Source: an uncultured Nonlabens sp. (lineage in GTDB: Bacteria > Bacteroidota > Bacteroidia > Flavobacteriales > Flavobacteriaceae). From it: 64,000 bases of DNA. The stretch lies in NCBI GenBank assembly GCA_947491755.1, contig CANLKV010000004.1, forward strand, positions 124,001 through 188,000, written 5' to 3'. The notes beneath the pieces were generated by a model. The model was not told the origin of the DNA and made no database searches. It worked only from the letters and a program-made list of their open reading frames with translations. Positions 22,082-32,579 of this stretch are shown one piece after another (the first letter of the stretch is position 1; the number at the start of each line of letters is the position of its first letter). Made by a program: the position numbers and the translations under genes.

Positions 22082-24223
22082 TTAGTTGTTACCCTTTGTT
22101 GCAGCGATTACTTCTTCACTAATGTTTGAAGGTGTTTCTGCATAGTGTGAAAATTCCATGGTAGAAGTTGCACGACCGGAAGAAAGTGTTCTTAAGGTTG
22201 TTACGTAACCGAACATTTCTGATAGAGGAACCTCTGCTTTTACAACTTTTGCTCCTGCTCTATCTCCCATGTCATTGACTTGTCCACGACGGCGGTTCAA
22301 GTCTCCTACTATATCACCCATATTTTCTTCTGGAGTGATTACTTCTACTTTCATTATAGGCTCAAGGATAACTGCACCAGCCGCTTTAGAAGCTGCCTTA
22401 TATCCCATTCTTGCTGCAAGTTCAAATGATAGTGCGTCAGAATCTACTGGGTGGAAAGATCCATCCTTAAGAGTGATGCGCATACTATCCATTTCAAAAC
22501 CAGCAAGGGGACCATTAGTCATAGCTTCTCTGAAACCTTTCTCAATTGCAGGTATAAATTCTTTAGGAATATTACCACCTTTGATCATGTTGATAAACTG
22601 TAGACCTTCCTCTACCTTACCATCCTCATTCTCGTGAGCTGGCTCCATTGTAAAGACTATATCACCAAATTTACCACGACCACCAGACTGCTTTTTGTAA
22701 GTCTCTCTATGATCTGCAGCACGAGTAATTGCCTCCTTATATTCAACTTGTGGCGCACCCTGGTTAAGTTCAACCTTAAACTCACGACGCATACGGTCTA
22801 CAATAATATCTAGGTGCAACTCACCCATTCCAGAAATAATAGTTTGTCCAGATGCTTCATCTGTACGCACCTGGAATGTTGGGTCTTCCTCAGCCAACTT
22901 TGCTAGAGCCATACCCATTTTGTCTACATCCGCTTTAGTTTTAGGCTCAACTGCTATACCGATTACTGGATCAGGGAAATCCATAGATTCCAGTACGATT
23001 GGGTGTTTCTCATCAGACATGGTATCCCCTGTCTTGATATCCTTAAATCCTACAGCAGCACCTATGTCTCCCGCCTCGATAAAATCGATCGCATTTTGTT
23101 TATTGGAATGCATTTGATAGATACGAGAAATACGCTCTTTCTTACCAGAACGGTTGTTCAAAATATATGAACCAGCTTCTAGTCTACCAGAATACGCACG
23201 GAAGAATGCTAAACGACCTACAAAAGGATCCGTAGCGATTTTGAAAGCCAGCGCTGCAAAAGGTGCAGTCACGTCTGGTTTTCTTAATTCTTTTTGATCC
23301 GTATCTGGATTAGTACCTACAATTCCTTCTTTATCAGTAGGAGCAGGTAGGTAACGACATACTGCATCTAATAAAAATTGCACACCTTTATTTTTAAAGG
23401 CAGAACCACAAATCATAGGTATGATAGACATATCCATAACAGCGGCACGCAAGGCAGCATGTACTTCTTCTTCAGTTATTGAATCCTCATCTTCCATGAA
23501 TTTCTCAAGAAGATTCTCATCATAACCAGCAACTTCCTCAATTAAAAGCGCACGATATTTACGCGCCTCAGCTTTCATGTCTTCTGGTATGTCGATAACG
23601 TCAAAGGTGGAACCTTGAGTTTCATCATGCCATACAATAGCACGGTTCTTCACAAGATCGATAATACCCTTAAAGTCTGCCTCGTCACCTATGTTTAGAA
23701 CAATAGGCACTGCATTAGACTTCAACATATCTTTTACCTGCTGGCAAACAGCAAGGAAATTAGAACCCTGACGGTCCATTTTATTCACAAATCCTATACG
23801 TGGTACCTTGTAGTTGTCTGCAAGTCTCCAGTTCGTTTCTGATTGTGGCTCTACACCATCAACCGCACTAAAAAGGAATACAAGACCATCAAGTACACGC
23901 AGTGATCTATTTACCTCTACGGTAAAATCAACGTGTCCAGGTGTGTCGATTATATTAAAGTGATAATCTTTAGTTTCTGGTAACGGCTGTGCGTTCTCCA
24001 TAGGGAACTTCCAGGTACAAGTAGTAGCTGCAGAGGTAATCGTGATACCACGCTCTTGCTCTTGCTCCATCCAGTCCATAGTAGCTGCACCATCATGCAC
24101 CTCACCTATCTTATGGCTTACTCCTGTATAATAAAGAATACGCTCTGTGGTAGTAGTTTTACCGGCATCGATGTGCGCAGCAATACCAATGTTTCTAGTG
24201 TATTTTAAATCTCTTTGTGCCAT
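22082..24223 (-). CDS. fusA: Translation elongation factor G
   Basis: 713 residues: P-loop AHIDAGKT near residue 17, switch [15 protein letters not shown], then the II-V domains ([37 protein letters not shown]). It drives translocation with GTP hydrolysis. Placed between rpsG and rpsJ, so the str and S10 groups are joined; tuf must be elsewhere. Confidence 0.98.
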   Translation of the reverse strand: MAQRDLKYTRNIGIAAHIDAGKTTTTERILYYTGVSHKIGEVHDGAATMDWMEQEQERGITITSAATTCTWKFPMENAQPLPETKDYHFNIIDTPGHVDFTVEVNRSLRVLDGLVFLFSAVDGVEPQSETNWRLADNYKVPRIGFVNKMDRQGSNFLAVCQQVKDMLKSNAVPIVLNIGDEADFKGIIDLVKNRAIVWHDETQGSTFDVIDIPEDMKAEARKYRALLIEEVAGYDENLLEKFMEDEDSITEEEVHAALRAAVMDMSIIPMICGSAFKNKGVQFLLDAVCRYLPAPTDKEGIVGTNPDTDQKELRKPDVTAPFAALAFKIATDPFVGRLAFFRAYSGRLEAGSYILNNRSGKKERISRIYQMHSNKQNAIDFIEAGDIGAAVGFKDIKTGDTMSDEKHPIVLESMDFPDPVIGIAVEPKTKADVDKMGMALAKLAEEDPTFQVRTDEASGQTIISGMGELHLDIIVDRMRREFKVELNQGAPQVEYKEAITRAADHRETYKKQSGGRGKFGDIVFTMEPAHENEDGKVEEGLQFINMIKGGNIPKEFIPAIEKGFREAMTNGPLAGFEMDSMRITLKDGSFHPVDSDALSFELAARMGYKAASKAAGAVILEPIMKVEVITPEENMGDIVGDLNRRRGQVNDMGDRAGAKVVKAEVPLSEMFGYVTTLRTLSSGRATSTMEFSHYAETPSNISEEVIAATKGNN

Positions 24224-24225
24224 GT

Positions 24226-24702
24226 TTAGAATCTAAAGTGTGAGAATGCTTTGTTAGCCTCGGCCATCTTGTGCGTATCTGTCTTTTTCTTAACTGCTGC
24301 ACCTTCTTCCTTTGCAGCAGCAAGGATCTCAGATGCTAGTTTTTGAGAAAAACTTTTCTCATTACGCTTTCTAGAATAGCTGATCAACCACTTCATTGCG
24401 GTAGATATCTTTCTATCCGGACGTATTTGCATAGGAATTTGGAATGTTGCTCCACCCACACGACGACTGCGCACTTCTACGTGCGGCATCACATTAGATA
24501 ATGCATCTTTCCAAACTTCTAGAGCGGTTTTCTCTTCGTCTTGGTTTTTTTCTTCTACGATATCCATTGCATCATAGAAAATTTTGAATGCTACTGACTT
24601 CTTTCCGTGCAACATCATCATGTTCACAAATCGAGTCACTAGTTGGTCATTGAAACGTGGATCCGGAAGGATCGGGCGTTTTTTTGCCTGTCTTTTTCTC
24701 AT
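24226..24702 (-). CDS. rpsG: 30S ribosomal protein S7
   Basis: 158 residues: [40 protein letters not shown] and [18 protein letters not shown] are conserved S7 blocks. It nucleates assembly of the small-subunit head. Confidence 0.98.
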   Translation of the reverse strand: MRKRQAKKRPILPDPRFNDQLVTRFVNMMMLHGKKSVAFKIFYDAMDIVEEKNQDEEKTALEVWKDALSNVMPHVEVRSRRVGGATFQIPMQIRPDRKISTAMKWLISYSRKRNEKSFSQKLASEILAAAKEEGAAVKKKTDTHKMAEANKAFSHFRF

Positions 24703-24754
24703 TTCTTCTCTTTGAAATTGTTAAGTAGTTGCGCACAGCGCTTCCTACATTGAA

Positions 24755-25129
24755 TTACTTCTTAGGGCGTTTTGCACCATACTTAGATCTACGTTGTGTG
24801 CGATCTGCAACACCAGCGGTGTCCAGCGCCCCTCGAACGATGTGATATCTAACTCCTGGTAAATCTTTTACCCTTCCACCTCTAACCAATACTATCGAGT
24901 GCTCTTGTAAATTATGTCCCTCTCCTGGAATGTATGCGTTTACTTCCTTACCGTTAGTAAGACGTACACGAGCTACCTTTCTCATTGCAGAGTTAGGCTT
25001 CTTCGGTGTAGTTGTGTAAACACGAGTACATACTCCACGACGTTGAGGACAAGAATCTAAAGCAGCCGATTTGCTCTTCTTGGTTATTTTGGATCTTCCT
25101 TTACGTACTAATTGTGAAATCGTTGGCAT
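24755..25129 (-). CDS. rpsL: 30S ribosomal protein S12
   Basis: 124 residues: [20 protein letters not shown], the decoding-site loop [20 protein letters not shown] (Lys residue linked to streptomycin sensitivity in other bacteria is retained) and [17 protein letters not shown]. First gene of the cluster, 43 bp downstream of a full-consensus promoter. Confidence 0.98.
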   Translation of the reverse strand: MPTISQLVRKGRSKITKKSKSAALDSCPQRRGVCTRVYTTTPKKPNSAMRKVARVRLTNGKEVNAYIPGEGHNLQEHSIVLVRGGRVKDLPGVRYHIVRGALDTAGVADRTQRRSKYGAKRPKK

Positions 25130-25171
25130 ATTGTTTTACGCTAATAAATTAATCCCTATTTTAAGGGTCGG

Positions 25172-25201
25172 CAAAGGTATAATAATTATTTACTTATTCA
25201 A
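25172..25201 (-). promoter_or_regulatory. Promoter of the rpsL-rplQ ribosomal cluster
   Basis: On the minus strand TTG (25199-25201), 19 nt, then TACCTTTG (25172-25179): an exact match to the Bacteroidota sigma-A consensus at the optimal spacing. The mRNA leader would be about 37 nt, unlike the leaderless promoters elsewhere in the window. Confidence 0.85.
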
Positions 25202-25279
25202 ATCTCATTTTCAAGTTTTTACCATAAGTTTTTATACCTTAATTTAAATTACTGCGTTATCCTGTAGCCTGATTAACAA

Positions 25280-26908
25280 ATGACTTTCTATAAAACCCTT
25301 CTGTTTTTTATATTTTTTGGCGGATGCCATACAGCTACAGGGCAACAAATAAGATTGAAAGAATCTATTGATAACCCCATTCTTTTGAAGCGTTTATCGC
25401 CAGATTATGATGTCAACATCTCAGATACCACATACCTCACATCTATAAGAGACAGTTTAAATGCTTCTGGATATTTAAACCACCTTGTTAGAAGGGATAC
25501 GGCTACGGCCATTATCGACATTTTTTTGAACAACAGATTTTCTCACATACATATTAAAGAGGAATCGCAGCAAGTGAGTACTATATCTAGTTCGCTTTCG
25601 CGAAAGCGAACTCAAACGACCACCCCTGCACGATTGAAACCTTTTCTTAACTTCATGCTCGATGAAAAAATAAAACAGGGATATCCTTTTGCCAGGATCG
25701 AGGTTAAGGAATGGGATTTTACAAAAACAGACACAGCGATGCTAAACGTCACGCTGATATATGGCAAACCGAGAACTATCGATAAAATAATTGTAGAGGG
25801 ATATCCTAACTACCCCAGCAAGGTGATTGAATCATTCTTACCTAGGAAAAATACATTTACCGTAAAAACCATAAAAAAGGTTGATGAGCAAATTAAACAA
25901 CTCCCCTATCTGGAAAAAATAAGAGATGCCGAGACACTTTTTAAAAATGATAGCACATACCTATATATATATGTAAAGAAAAAAAATACAAATCGGGCCG
26001 ATGGCTTACTCACCTTTGATAATGATCAAAATGGAGAACTGAACCTTAACGGCTATCTAGATGCAACATTGATCAACAATTTAAATTATGGTGAGCGACT
26101 TGACTTCAGTTATCGTAATGACAACAACCAGCAATCGTTATTATTTCTAGAACTTACACTGCCATCATTAATAACAAAACGTCTAGGTGTGTCGGGAAAA
26201 ATGGAACTGCAGCGCCGCGATTCCTTATTTCAGAACAATAAGTTTCAGATAGGATTGAACTACACCATTCAAAGCAATCTTGAAACCACTCTATCTTATA
26301 CTTCCAGAAAATCAACAGCTACAGATGCCACATCAATAGTTGATCTTAACACACAAGGTATTATATCAAGAACATCTTATTATAAGAGATCGGGAAATAT
26401 TTTGCAGCCAGAAATGGCAGGATTGAGTCTGGAAGCTGGAGTTTACAATCGTAAAATAATGACTGATGAGCAATTACAGTGGAGCATTGAATTACAAGCT
26501 GAAAAACTATGGCGATTGAATAAGTCTTTTAATCTTTTTGTAAGAACCTCCTCGTTTTACCTAGACACAAGAAATGTGCAAATAAATGAACTGAGGCAAA
26601 TAGGCGGAAATAAAACGATAAGGGGATTCAATCAAAATAATATAGACACAAATGCTTATTCATTACTCAAAACAGATGTGCGTTACTCCTTAAATGATCA
26701 GATTTACCTAAATATTATTAACGATGCAGGAGTATACAATGAATTTGAGACAGGAAATTCGCAATATATGTATGCATTCGGTGGAGGAATCGCAATTTTA
26801 ACAAACGCTGGAATCCTACGATTACAAGTGGCTAATGGTAGATTATTTAACTCTAACCAGTCTATTTCCAACACAATAGCTCATATCAATCTAGAGATAT
26901 TGTTCTAG
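25280..26908 (+). CDS. BamA/TamA-family outer-membrane beta-barrel protein
   Basis: 542 residues with an N-terminal signal peptide ending near TATGQQ. Residues ~150-235 look like a single POTRA-type domain (YGKPRTIDKIIVEGYPNYPS, VDEQIKQLPYLEKI), followed by a ~300-residue barrel with alternating strands. The GGNKTIRGF motif near residue 455 is the conserved barrel motif of the Omp85 superfamily (VRGF/Y in loop 6). It is shorter than BamA (5 POTRA) and resembles TamA- or FhaC-like transporters; its client is unknown. Palindrome copy 4 encodes SLSRKR within the periplasmic part. Unlinked to the Sus operon by a 118-bp spacer. Confidence 0.75.
   Translation: MTFYKTLLFFIFFGGCHTATGQQIRLKESIDNPILLKRLSPDYDVNISDTTYLTSIRDSLNASGYLNHLVRRDTATAIIDIFLNNRFSHIHIKEESQQVSTISSSLSRKRTQTTTPARLKPFLNFMLDEKIKQGYPFARIEVKEWDFTKTDTAMLNVTLIYGKPRTIDKIIVEGYPNYPSKVIESFLPRKNTFTVKTIKKVDEQIKQLPYLEKIRDAETLFKNDSTYLYIYVKKKNTNRADGLLTFDNDQNGELNLNGYLDATLINNLNYGERLDFSYRNDNNQQSLLFLELTLPSLITKRLGVSGKMELQRRDSLFQNNKFQIGLNYTIQSNLETTLSYTSRKSTATDATSIVDLNTQGIISRTSYYKRSGNILQPEMAGLSLEAGVYNRKIMTDEQLQWSIELQAEKLWRLNKSFNLFVRTSSFYLDTRNVQINELRQIGGNKTIRGFNQNNIDTNAYSLLKTDVRYSLNDQIYLNIINDAGVYNEFETGNSQYMYAFGGGIAILTNAGILRLQVANGRLFNSNQSISNTIAHINLEILF
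25591..25610. repeat. Dispersed palindrome copy 4 (20-bp perfect form)
   Basis: TTCGCTTTCGCGAAAGCGAA, a perfect 20-bp palindrome in the BamA/TamA-like gene, read as S-L-S-R-K-R. Confidence 0.97.
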
Positions 26909-27026
26909 CAATGTTATGTTATCGTTAAGCTGCACTTAAATAATTCTTTAAAATAGTTTTATAAAAGTTGTTTTATTAACTCTTTTTTGGCACATTTGGC
27001 ATTGGCTAATTCAAATAAATCTAAAC

Positions 27027-30000
27027 ATGAAAACAAAATTAAATGGAATTTTAACGCTTTTGCTAGCGTTAGTTGTGCAAGTAGCTTTTGCACAGCAAAC
27101 GGTTACTGGTAAGGTGACTGATGCCGAAGGAGCTCCAATATTAGGAGCTACGGTACAGGTAAAAGGTAGTCAAAACGCTACTACAACAGACTTTGATGGA
27201 AACTATTCCATCAGTGCATCACGCACTGCGACGCTTGTTTACAAGTTTACAGGTTATGAAACTGTAGAGAAGCTTGTAGGAAATCAAAACGTTATAGACG
27301 TTACACTTAGTGCAAGTCTTGATGCAGTAGTTGTGCAGGCCTATAGAACCACAACTACAAAAGAAAACAATATTGCTGCTTCCCAGCTTTCTGCAGAGGA
27401 TATTGTTGATAGGCCAAATGCATCTGTTATTCAAAGGTTACAGGGTCAGGTACCTGGACTTACTGTTCAAACAAGTACAGGACAGCCAGGTGGTAATGCG
27501 TTTATTCAATTAAGAGGAGCCTCCTCACTTAATGGTAACACAGAGCCACTTATAATAGTGGACGGAGTTCCTGTAGATGAAGATGCTTTTGCGACATTTA
27601 ATCCTAATGATGTTGAAAACATAACTACATTAGTTGACGCCGCAGCTACAGCTATATATGGAAATCGTGGTGCGAATGGCGTTATACTCATAACGACAAA
27701 GGGAGGAAAGTTTGAGACGCCGTTACAAATTTCCTACAGCGTTCAAACTGGATTTACAGAATTCATCGACACTGATTACAATCGCTATGATGCGAGAGGT
27801 TTATTAAGATTAGAGAATAGATTAGGGGCTGGTCTCGGGCAGACTTTGACTGATTCGGAAATAGACAACTTTGCTATTAACACTGATTGGGAAAGTGTAT
27901 TCTTTCAAACTGGGGTTAACCAAAACCATAACTTAAGCCTACGATCAGGTGGCGAAAATGTATCTCAATTTACGTCAGTTAACTATAACGAGCAAGAATC
28001 TGCGCTAGCTGGACGAACACTACAAAGAATGTCCTTTAGATCAAATGTTAATGGAAAGTCTGATAATGGACGATTCAGATATGCCACAACTGCTTACCTC
28101 GGCTTTTCTGACTCAAGAACAGCTGGTGCCGATGGTAGTGGATCGGTATTTTTTAACCCAATATGGGCTGCCTATAATGGATTACCCTATTTAGATCCTA
28201 ATGTTAACACTTCTGAGCTTCTAACCGGTACGGCTGCGTTTGTTTTTGCTAATGCACCATATGTAAATTTAAATAGTCAAATTTTTGACCGCGATGAGCA
28301 AGATGAAATAAAGATTATACTAGGTGGTGACGCTGCCTACGATTTAAACGATGAATTTACATTGAGATATCGTATTGGTTTAGATTATACGCAGGTCAAT
28401 GACTTAGACACTGCTAGTCCTTTATCGGCACTGGCAAGGGTGCGAGCAACAAGTAATGATTTTGAACCTTTTGAAGGAACAACTGCTCAATCCACCTTTA
28501 GAGACGTACGTTTTAACTCTAATCTTAACTTGGGTTGGGCAAAAAAATTCGGTGAAGGTACTGAGGCAGAAAAAAAACATAGTGTAAACGCAAATGCCTA
28601 CCTAGAGTATGTTAAAGGGCACTTCGAGAGCTTTGGTTTCAATCAAGTAGGTTTAGATCCACGTACATTTGCTCCTGGGGACGGAACATCATTTATAGAT
28701 GATAACGGTAACAGTGATGAAGTTGGTGCTGATGCTTTTGGAACAAAAATAGAGAGTGGATTATTTTCTTTCTTCGGAAACGTAGCATATGATTATGATA
28801 AAAAATATGGCTTTGAGGCTACGGTAAGACGTGATAAGTCATTCCGCTTTATCGAGAATGATGGCTGGGGTACTTTCTTCTCAGGAGCTTTACGTTGGAA
28901 CATAAGCGAAGAGGAATTTCTAAAAGAAAGTGATGTTTTAGATTTGCTGAAATTACGCCTATCGTATGGAGAAGCAGGTAACGATAGAATTTCTGGAGGG
29001 TTCTATGGAGCCTTGAATAACACCCGACAATTGTTTGCTACAGGAGTTGGTTATAGAGATGTACAAACGTTCGTACCTAGCAATACAGTCCCTGTTGCAG
29101 ATCTGACTTGGGAAACAGTTGCAACATGGAATTTAGGTATCGATTATGCTTTATTTAACAACAGACTTTTTGGAAACTTAGAATTATATAATAGAAAAAC
29201 TACGGACCTTTTTGCTCCGCAAAATATCTCGCTAGTTAACCCAAGTTCCAATGTCAACACAAATGTTGGAAGTTTAAGAAACAACGGTGTTACATTAGTA
29301 GTAAATTATGACGTTATAAGACCAGAAGAGGATGGTGACTTTGCTCTAACCGTTTTTGCAAATGGTACATTCAACCAAGATAGATTACTAGAACTTGCGC
29401 CTGAAGACGGAAGAATTGATAATGGTGGTAGTACTATTTTACAAGAAGGACAGCGTATTAATGAATTTTTCCTTGTTCCTTACGTAGGAGTCAATCCAGC
29501 AAACGGTAACCTTCTTTTCCGTGATATTGATGATAATATCACTGAGAGTATCACTAACGATGACAGAAGATTTACTGGAAAGAGCTTGAACCCTGAATTC
29601 TTCGGTGGATTTGGATTCAGATCATCTTATAAGAATTTCTTTGTGGAGACACAGTTTAGCTATGTGACGGGAACCGCATTTATAGATGGGGACTACGAAA
29701 ACTTGTTGGACGTAAATTTTGCCGGTAATGGAACATTATCAGCTGATCTAGAAAGAGCTTGGACTCCAGATAATAGAATTACAGATATACCTAGTTTTAA
29801 CGCTAACAATCTTCAACCAGGTGTTCCAAATGATAGATTCCTTGTTGATTCTAACTTCTTGAGATTACGCTTTGCGCAAATAGGATACAACTTTCCAAAG
29901 TCACTATTAGCGAATTCGTTCTTACAAAGCGGAAGAATTTATGTTAATGGTGAAAATTTACTAACCTTCTCAGACTTTAGAGGAAGTGATCCAGAACAGA

Positions 30001-30071
30001 GACAAGTAGTTACAGCTTTTGATTTCCCACAAGGAAGAATAATAGGATTTGGTCTCGACCTTAACTTTTAA
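27027..30071 (+). CDS. SusC/RagA-family TonB-dependent outer-membrane transporter
   Basis: 1014 residues. Signal peptide (GILTLLLALVVQVAFAQQ), then a carboxypeptidase-regulatory-like domain (TVTGKVTDAEGAPILGATVQ; DFDGNYSIS), a plug domain (ASVIQRLQGQVPGLTV, GNTEPLIIVDGVPVDEDAF, GNRGANGVILITTKGG) and a long barrel ending in the aromatic GFGLDLNF. It is the import channel of a SusCD complex; the substrate (glycan, peptide or other) cannot be read from sequence. First gene of a three-gene operon; 11 bp to susD. Confidence 0.95.
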   Translation: MKTKLNGILTLLLALVVQVAFAQQTVTGKVTDAEGAPILGATVQVKGSQNATTTDFDGNYSISASRTATLVYKFTGYETVEKLVGNQNVIDVTLSASLDAVVVQAYRTTTTKENNIAASQLSAEDIVDRPNASVIQRLQGQVPGLTVQTSTGQPGGNAFIQLRGASSLNGNTEPLIIVDGVPVDEDAFATFNPNDVENITTLVDAAATAIYGNRGANGVILITTKGGKFETPLQISYSVQTGFTEFIDTDYNRYDARGLLRLENRLGAGLGQTLTDSEIDNFAINTDWESVFFQTGVNQNHNLSLRSGGENVSQFTSVNYNEQESALAGRTLQRMSFRSNVNGKSDNGRFRYATTAYLGFSDSRTAGADGSGSVFFNPIWAAYNGLPYLDPNVNTSELLTGTAAFVFANAPYVNLNSQIFDRDEQDEIKIILGGDAAYDLNDEFTLRYRIGLDYTQVNDLDTASPLSALARVRATSNDFEPFEGTTAQSTFRDVRFNSNLNLGWAKKFGEGTEAEKKHSVNANAYLEYVKGHFESFGFNQVGLDPRTFAPGDGTSFIDDNGNSDEVGADAFGTKIESGLFSFFGNVAYDYDKKYGFEATVRRDKSFRFIENDGWGTFFSGALRWNISEEEFLKESDVLDLLKLRLSYGEAGNDRISGGFYGALNNTRQLFATGVGYRDVQTFVPSNTVPVADLTWETVATWNLGIDYALFNNRLFGNLELYNRKTTDLFAPQNISLVNPSSNVNTNVGSLRNNGVTLVVNYDVIRPEEDGDFALTVFANGTFNQDRLLELAPEDGRIDNGGSTILQEGQRINEFFLVPYVGVNPANGNLLFRDIDDNITESITNDDRRFTGKSLNPEFFGGFGFRSSYKNFFVETQFSYVTGTAFIDGDYENLLDVNFAGNGTLSADLERAWTPDNRITDIPSFNANNLQPGVPNDRFLVDSNFLRLRFAQIGYNFPKSLLANSFLQSGRIYVNGENLLTFSDFRGSDPEQRQVVTAFDFPQGRIIGFGLDLNF

Positions 30072-30082
30072 AATAAAATAAA

Positions 30083-31597
30083 ATGAAAAAAATAATAATC
30101 GCATTAAGTTTGGTTGCTGCTATGGCCTCTTGTGAGGATGCAACCGACATAATCCAACCTGGCGAACTAGGGGCTAGTGCAGCGTTTGTAAATACAAACG
30201 ATTTGGTAATTGGAAATTTCGGAATTTATTCTGTAATAAATAGCGGAACGCCAATAGCTTTCACATCTCGATTTACCGATGAAGTAGCTATAGGTTCTTC
30301 ACATGGTGGACAGGACATTGCAATTCATCAAGGTATCTTGAACGAAAACACGGGCTATGCAGAAACATTATGGGCTAATAATTACCGTGCTATATTTCGA
30401 GCTAATACATTATTAGCAGCTGCTGAAAGTATTACTCCTGAAGTTGATGAGCAAGAAGATTATGATCTTGCCTTAGGCACTGCAATAGCGTTACGTGCAT
30501 ATGCATATAGCCAACTACTCGCCTACTATGGTGAGGATCTAGAGAACGATACAGCACTCGGTCTCATATTATTAGATTTTCCTGCAAATGCTTCAACTCA
30601 ACTACCTAGAAGTACGATTGGAGAAACTTATGATTTTATCTTTGATGACTTAGATCAAGCGGAAGCGTTATTAACAAGTGCAAATGTTGTATTTGATAAG
30701 TTTTTAGTCTCACCTGCGTTTGTAAGAGGCCTGCGGGCTCGTGTTGCTAATTATAGAGGTGATGCAGGTCTTGCTATTGCTGAAGCGAATGCGAATGCTG
30801 TGTTAAGCGACTTCACGTTGCCGACAACAGCAGATGAAGATGATCTCAATGATTTTTGGGGTGATGTTCCAGGGGCAGGACAAGAAGAAGCGATTTTGAC
30901 ACTTGACGTAACTTTAAATAGTGGACCAGCTTTAGGAAGTTTATTCAATACAAATGCGAGTGATTTAAATGGGGGACCTGTTTTCGATATGAGCAGAGAG
31001 GTATTCAACACTCTACAGGCAAATTTTGAGTCAAATGGAGATATAAGAAGAAATATTTATATTGACCCAACATCGATAATTTCTGACACTTATCAAACTG
31101 ATATAAATCCAAGAGATTCAGACGAACTGATCGTTGATAAATACCCAGGAGATCCAATCTTAGGAGGTTTACAAGGAGGTCTAAGGAATGATAACAAAGT
31201 GATGAGGACTGTTGAGATGCATTTCATTCTAGCTGAAGTGGCTGCACGAAGAGGAAATTTTGCTGAGGCAGCTAGGCAAATTGACCTAGTGAGAAACGCG
31301 CGCTACGCTACTCCTACTGTTACACCAACATACGCCTCTGCCACGGCTGCGTTTCAAGACATCTTGTTAGAACGTAGATTAGAACTATTTGCTGAAGGAC
31401 ACCGCTACATCGATGTGAGAAGGTTAGGGACGCTAGCTAACACGGGTTATGATCGTGATCCTGTAGACTGTACTTTATATCAAGCACCTTTATGTGATAG
31501 ACCTGCAACAGACACTGAAACCCAGTATTTACCAATACCTTTTGCAGAATTTACTGGTAATCCTGCTATTTCAGGTCAACAAAATGCTGGATATTAA
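30083..31597 (+). CDS. SusD/RagB-family outer-membrane lipoprotein
   Basis: 504 residues with a lipobox (LVAAMASC, acylated Cys17) and the SusD arrangement: N-terminal TPR-like helices (LWANNYRAIFRANTLL), the RAYAYSQLLAYYGED segment, and the C-terminal ILLERRLELFAEGHRYIDVR and YLPIPFAE blocks. It forms the lid of the SusC channel and captures substrate at the cell surface. No glycoside hydrolase, sulfatase or peptidase is adjacent, so ligand class is open. Confidence 0.95.
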   Translation: MKKIIIALSLVAAMASCEDATDIIQPGELGASAAFVNTNDLVIGNFGIYSVINSGTPIAFTSRFTDEVAIGSSHGGQDIAIHQGILNENTGYAETLWANNYRAIFRANTLLAAAESITPEVDEQEDYDLALGTAIALRAYAYSQLLAYYGEDLENDTALGLILLDFPANASTQLPRSTIGETYDFIFDDLDQAEALLTSANVVFDKFLVSPAFVRGLRARVANYRGDAGLAIAEANANAVLSDFTLPTTADEDDLNDFWGDVPGAGQEEAILTLDVTLNSGPALGSLFNTNASDLNGGPVFDMSREVFNTLQANFESNGDIRRNIYIDPTSIISDTYQTDINPRDSDELIVDKYPGDPILGGLQGGLRNDNKVMRTVEMHFILAEVAARRGNFAEAARQIDLVRNARYATPTVTPTYASATAAFQDILLERRLELFAEGHRYIDVRRLGTLANTGYDRDPVDCTLYQAPLCDRPATDTETQYLPIPFAEFTGNPAISGQQNAGY

Positions 31598-31613
31598 TTA
31601 AATACTTAGAATT

Positions 31614-32474
31614 ATGAAAACATATAAAATTTTTGGCCTCATGTTAGCAGGTATGCTAATATTAGGGTCTTGTGAAAGAGAAGTTATCGGTGAAATATAT
31701 GATGGTTCCGGTCCATCATTGCTGAGTTTTGAAGAAACAAGTAAAAACCTACCTGTTTTATTAGGAAATGGTACAGGTACTGCGGACTTAACTGTAGAGG
31801 TTTCTACATTATCAAATACAGACCGTAATTTTAACGTATCTGTGGTAACCGAAGGAACTACAGCTACGAGTGACTTGTACACTGTTCCCGCAAGCGTAAC
31901 TATTCCTGCGAACTCTTATGAAGGAATATTGACCGTAACAGGTAACGAAACAGATAATTTAACTACATCGGCAGAAACGTTGGTGATACAATTGTCTGAA
32001 CAGAATAATGTAAATTTTACCAATCAACAAACTACGGTAAACATTTTTTTGGTGTGCCCAGTTCCAAGTGATTACCTAGTTGGTGAATATGATCTAATTG
32101 TAACTCAATCTGCAGGCGATTTTGGATTTCCAATTTTTAGAGGACCAGCAAATACTAGTAGTGCTGGAAGAGATACGTTGGTTACTTTAGAGGTTGGTAA
32201 CACACAAACTGAAAGAGAATTCGATGTAATACCACGTAGTGGTGGCGGATCGAACGCTAGAACATTCGTTTTATCTCTAGTTTGTGGAGAACTAGGACTT
32301 ATAAACACTATAGGTGACCCTATTAACGCAGGACTTAATTATGGACCAGGAGATGAGAAAACAACATATGATCTATCAGATGACTCTCTAATTTTTGTAA
32401 ACTTTACTGGTAATGTGGATTCCGCATTTGGTGGAGCAGCTACACAAGGAGAGTTTGTCTTACAAAAAAGATAA
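31614..32474 (+). CDS. Surface lipoprotein of the SusCD operon, function unknown
   Basis: 286 residues with a lipobox (GMLILGSC, Cys20). The middle part (AETLVIQLSEQNNVNFTNQQ preceded by ANSYEGILTVTG) resembles Calx-beta/Ig-like beta-sandwich repeats, and a second half follows a Cys-containing LVCPVPSDYLVG hinge. Such third genes (SusE/F-like position) usually help ligand binding. It is 16 bp behind susD. The IS3 element begins only 9 bp after the stop codon, so this gene is intact but has lost its native downstream flank. Confidence 0.65.
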   Translation: MKTYKIFGLMLAGMLILGSCEREVIGEIYDGSGPSLLSFEETSKNLPVLLGNGTGTADLTVEVSTLSNTDRNFNVSVVTEGTTATSDLYTVPASVTIPANSYEGILTVTGNETDNLTTSAETLVIQLSEQNNVNFTNQQTTVNIFLVCPVPSDYLVGEYDLIVTQSAGDFGFPIFRGPANTSSAGRDTLVTLEVGNTQTEREFDVIPRSGGGSNARTFVLSLVCGELGLINTIGDPINAGLNYGPGDEKTTYDLSDDSLIFVNFTGNVDSAFGGAATQGEFVLQKR

Positions 32475-32483
32475 ACCTTGCGT

Positions 32484-32508
32484 TGTGTCGTCCTAAAATA
32501 GATTGACA
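32484..32508 (+). repeat. Left terminal inverted repeat of the IS3 element
   Basis: Starts TGTGTCGTCCTAAAATA and ends in TTGACA; about 19 of 25 positions or more match the complement of the right end. Confidence 0.85.
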
Positions 32509-32527
32509 GTTGTTAAATAATCAGATC

Positions 32528-32560
32528 AATGCCTTGAAGCTAGCTTCAAGGCATTTTTGT
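32528..32560 (+). terminator. Terminator inside the IS, facing transcription that enters from the Sus operon
   Basis: A 13-bp perfect stem AATGCCTTGAAGC / GCTTCAAGGCATT with a 2-nt loop, followed on the plus strand by TTTTTG. The T-tract is only on the plus-strand side, so it would stop plus-strand transcripts before they run antisense into the transposase genes. Confidence 0.75.
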
Positions 32561-32579
32561 TGTGTATAAAGTTAGGTGT

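Noticed and set aside
26909..27026. Promoter of the SusCD operon
   Set aside because: CACATTTG near 26995 resembles the -7 element, but the essential TA is CA and no TTG is well placed; not reported as a feature.
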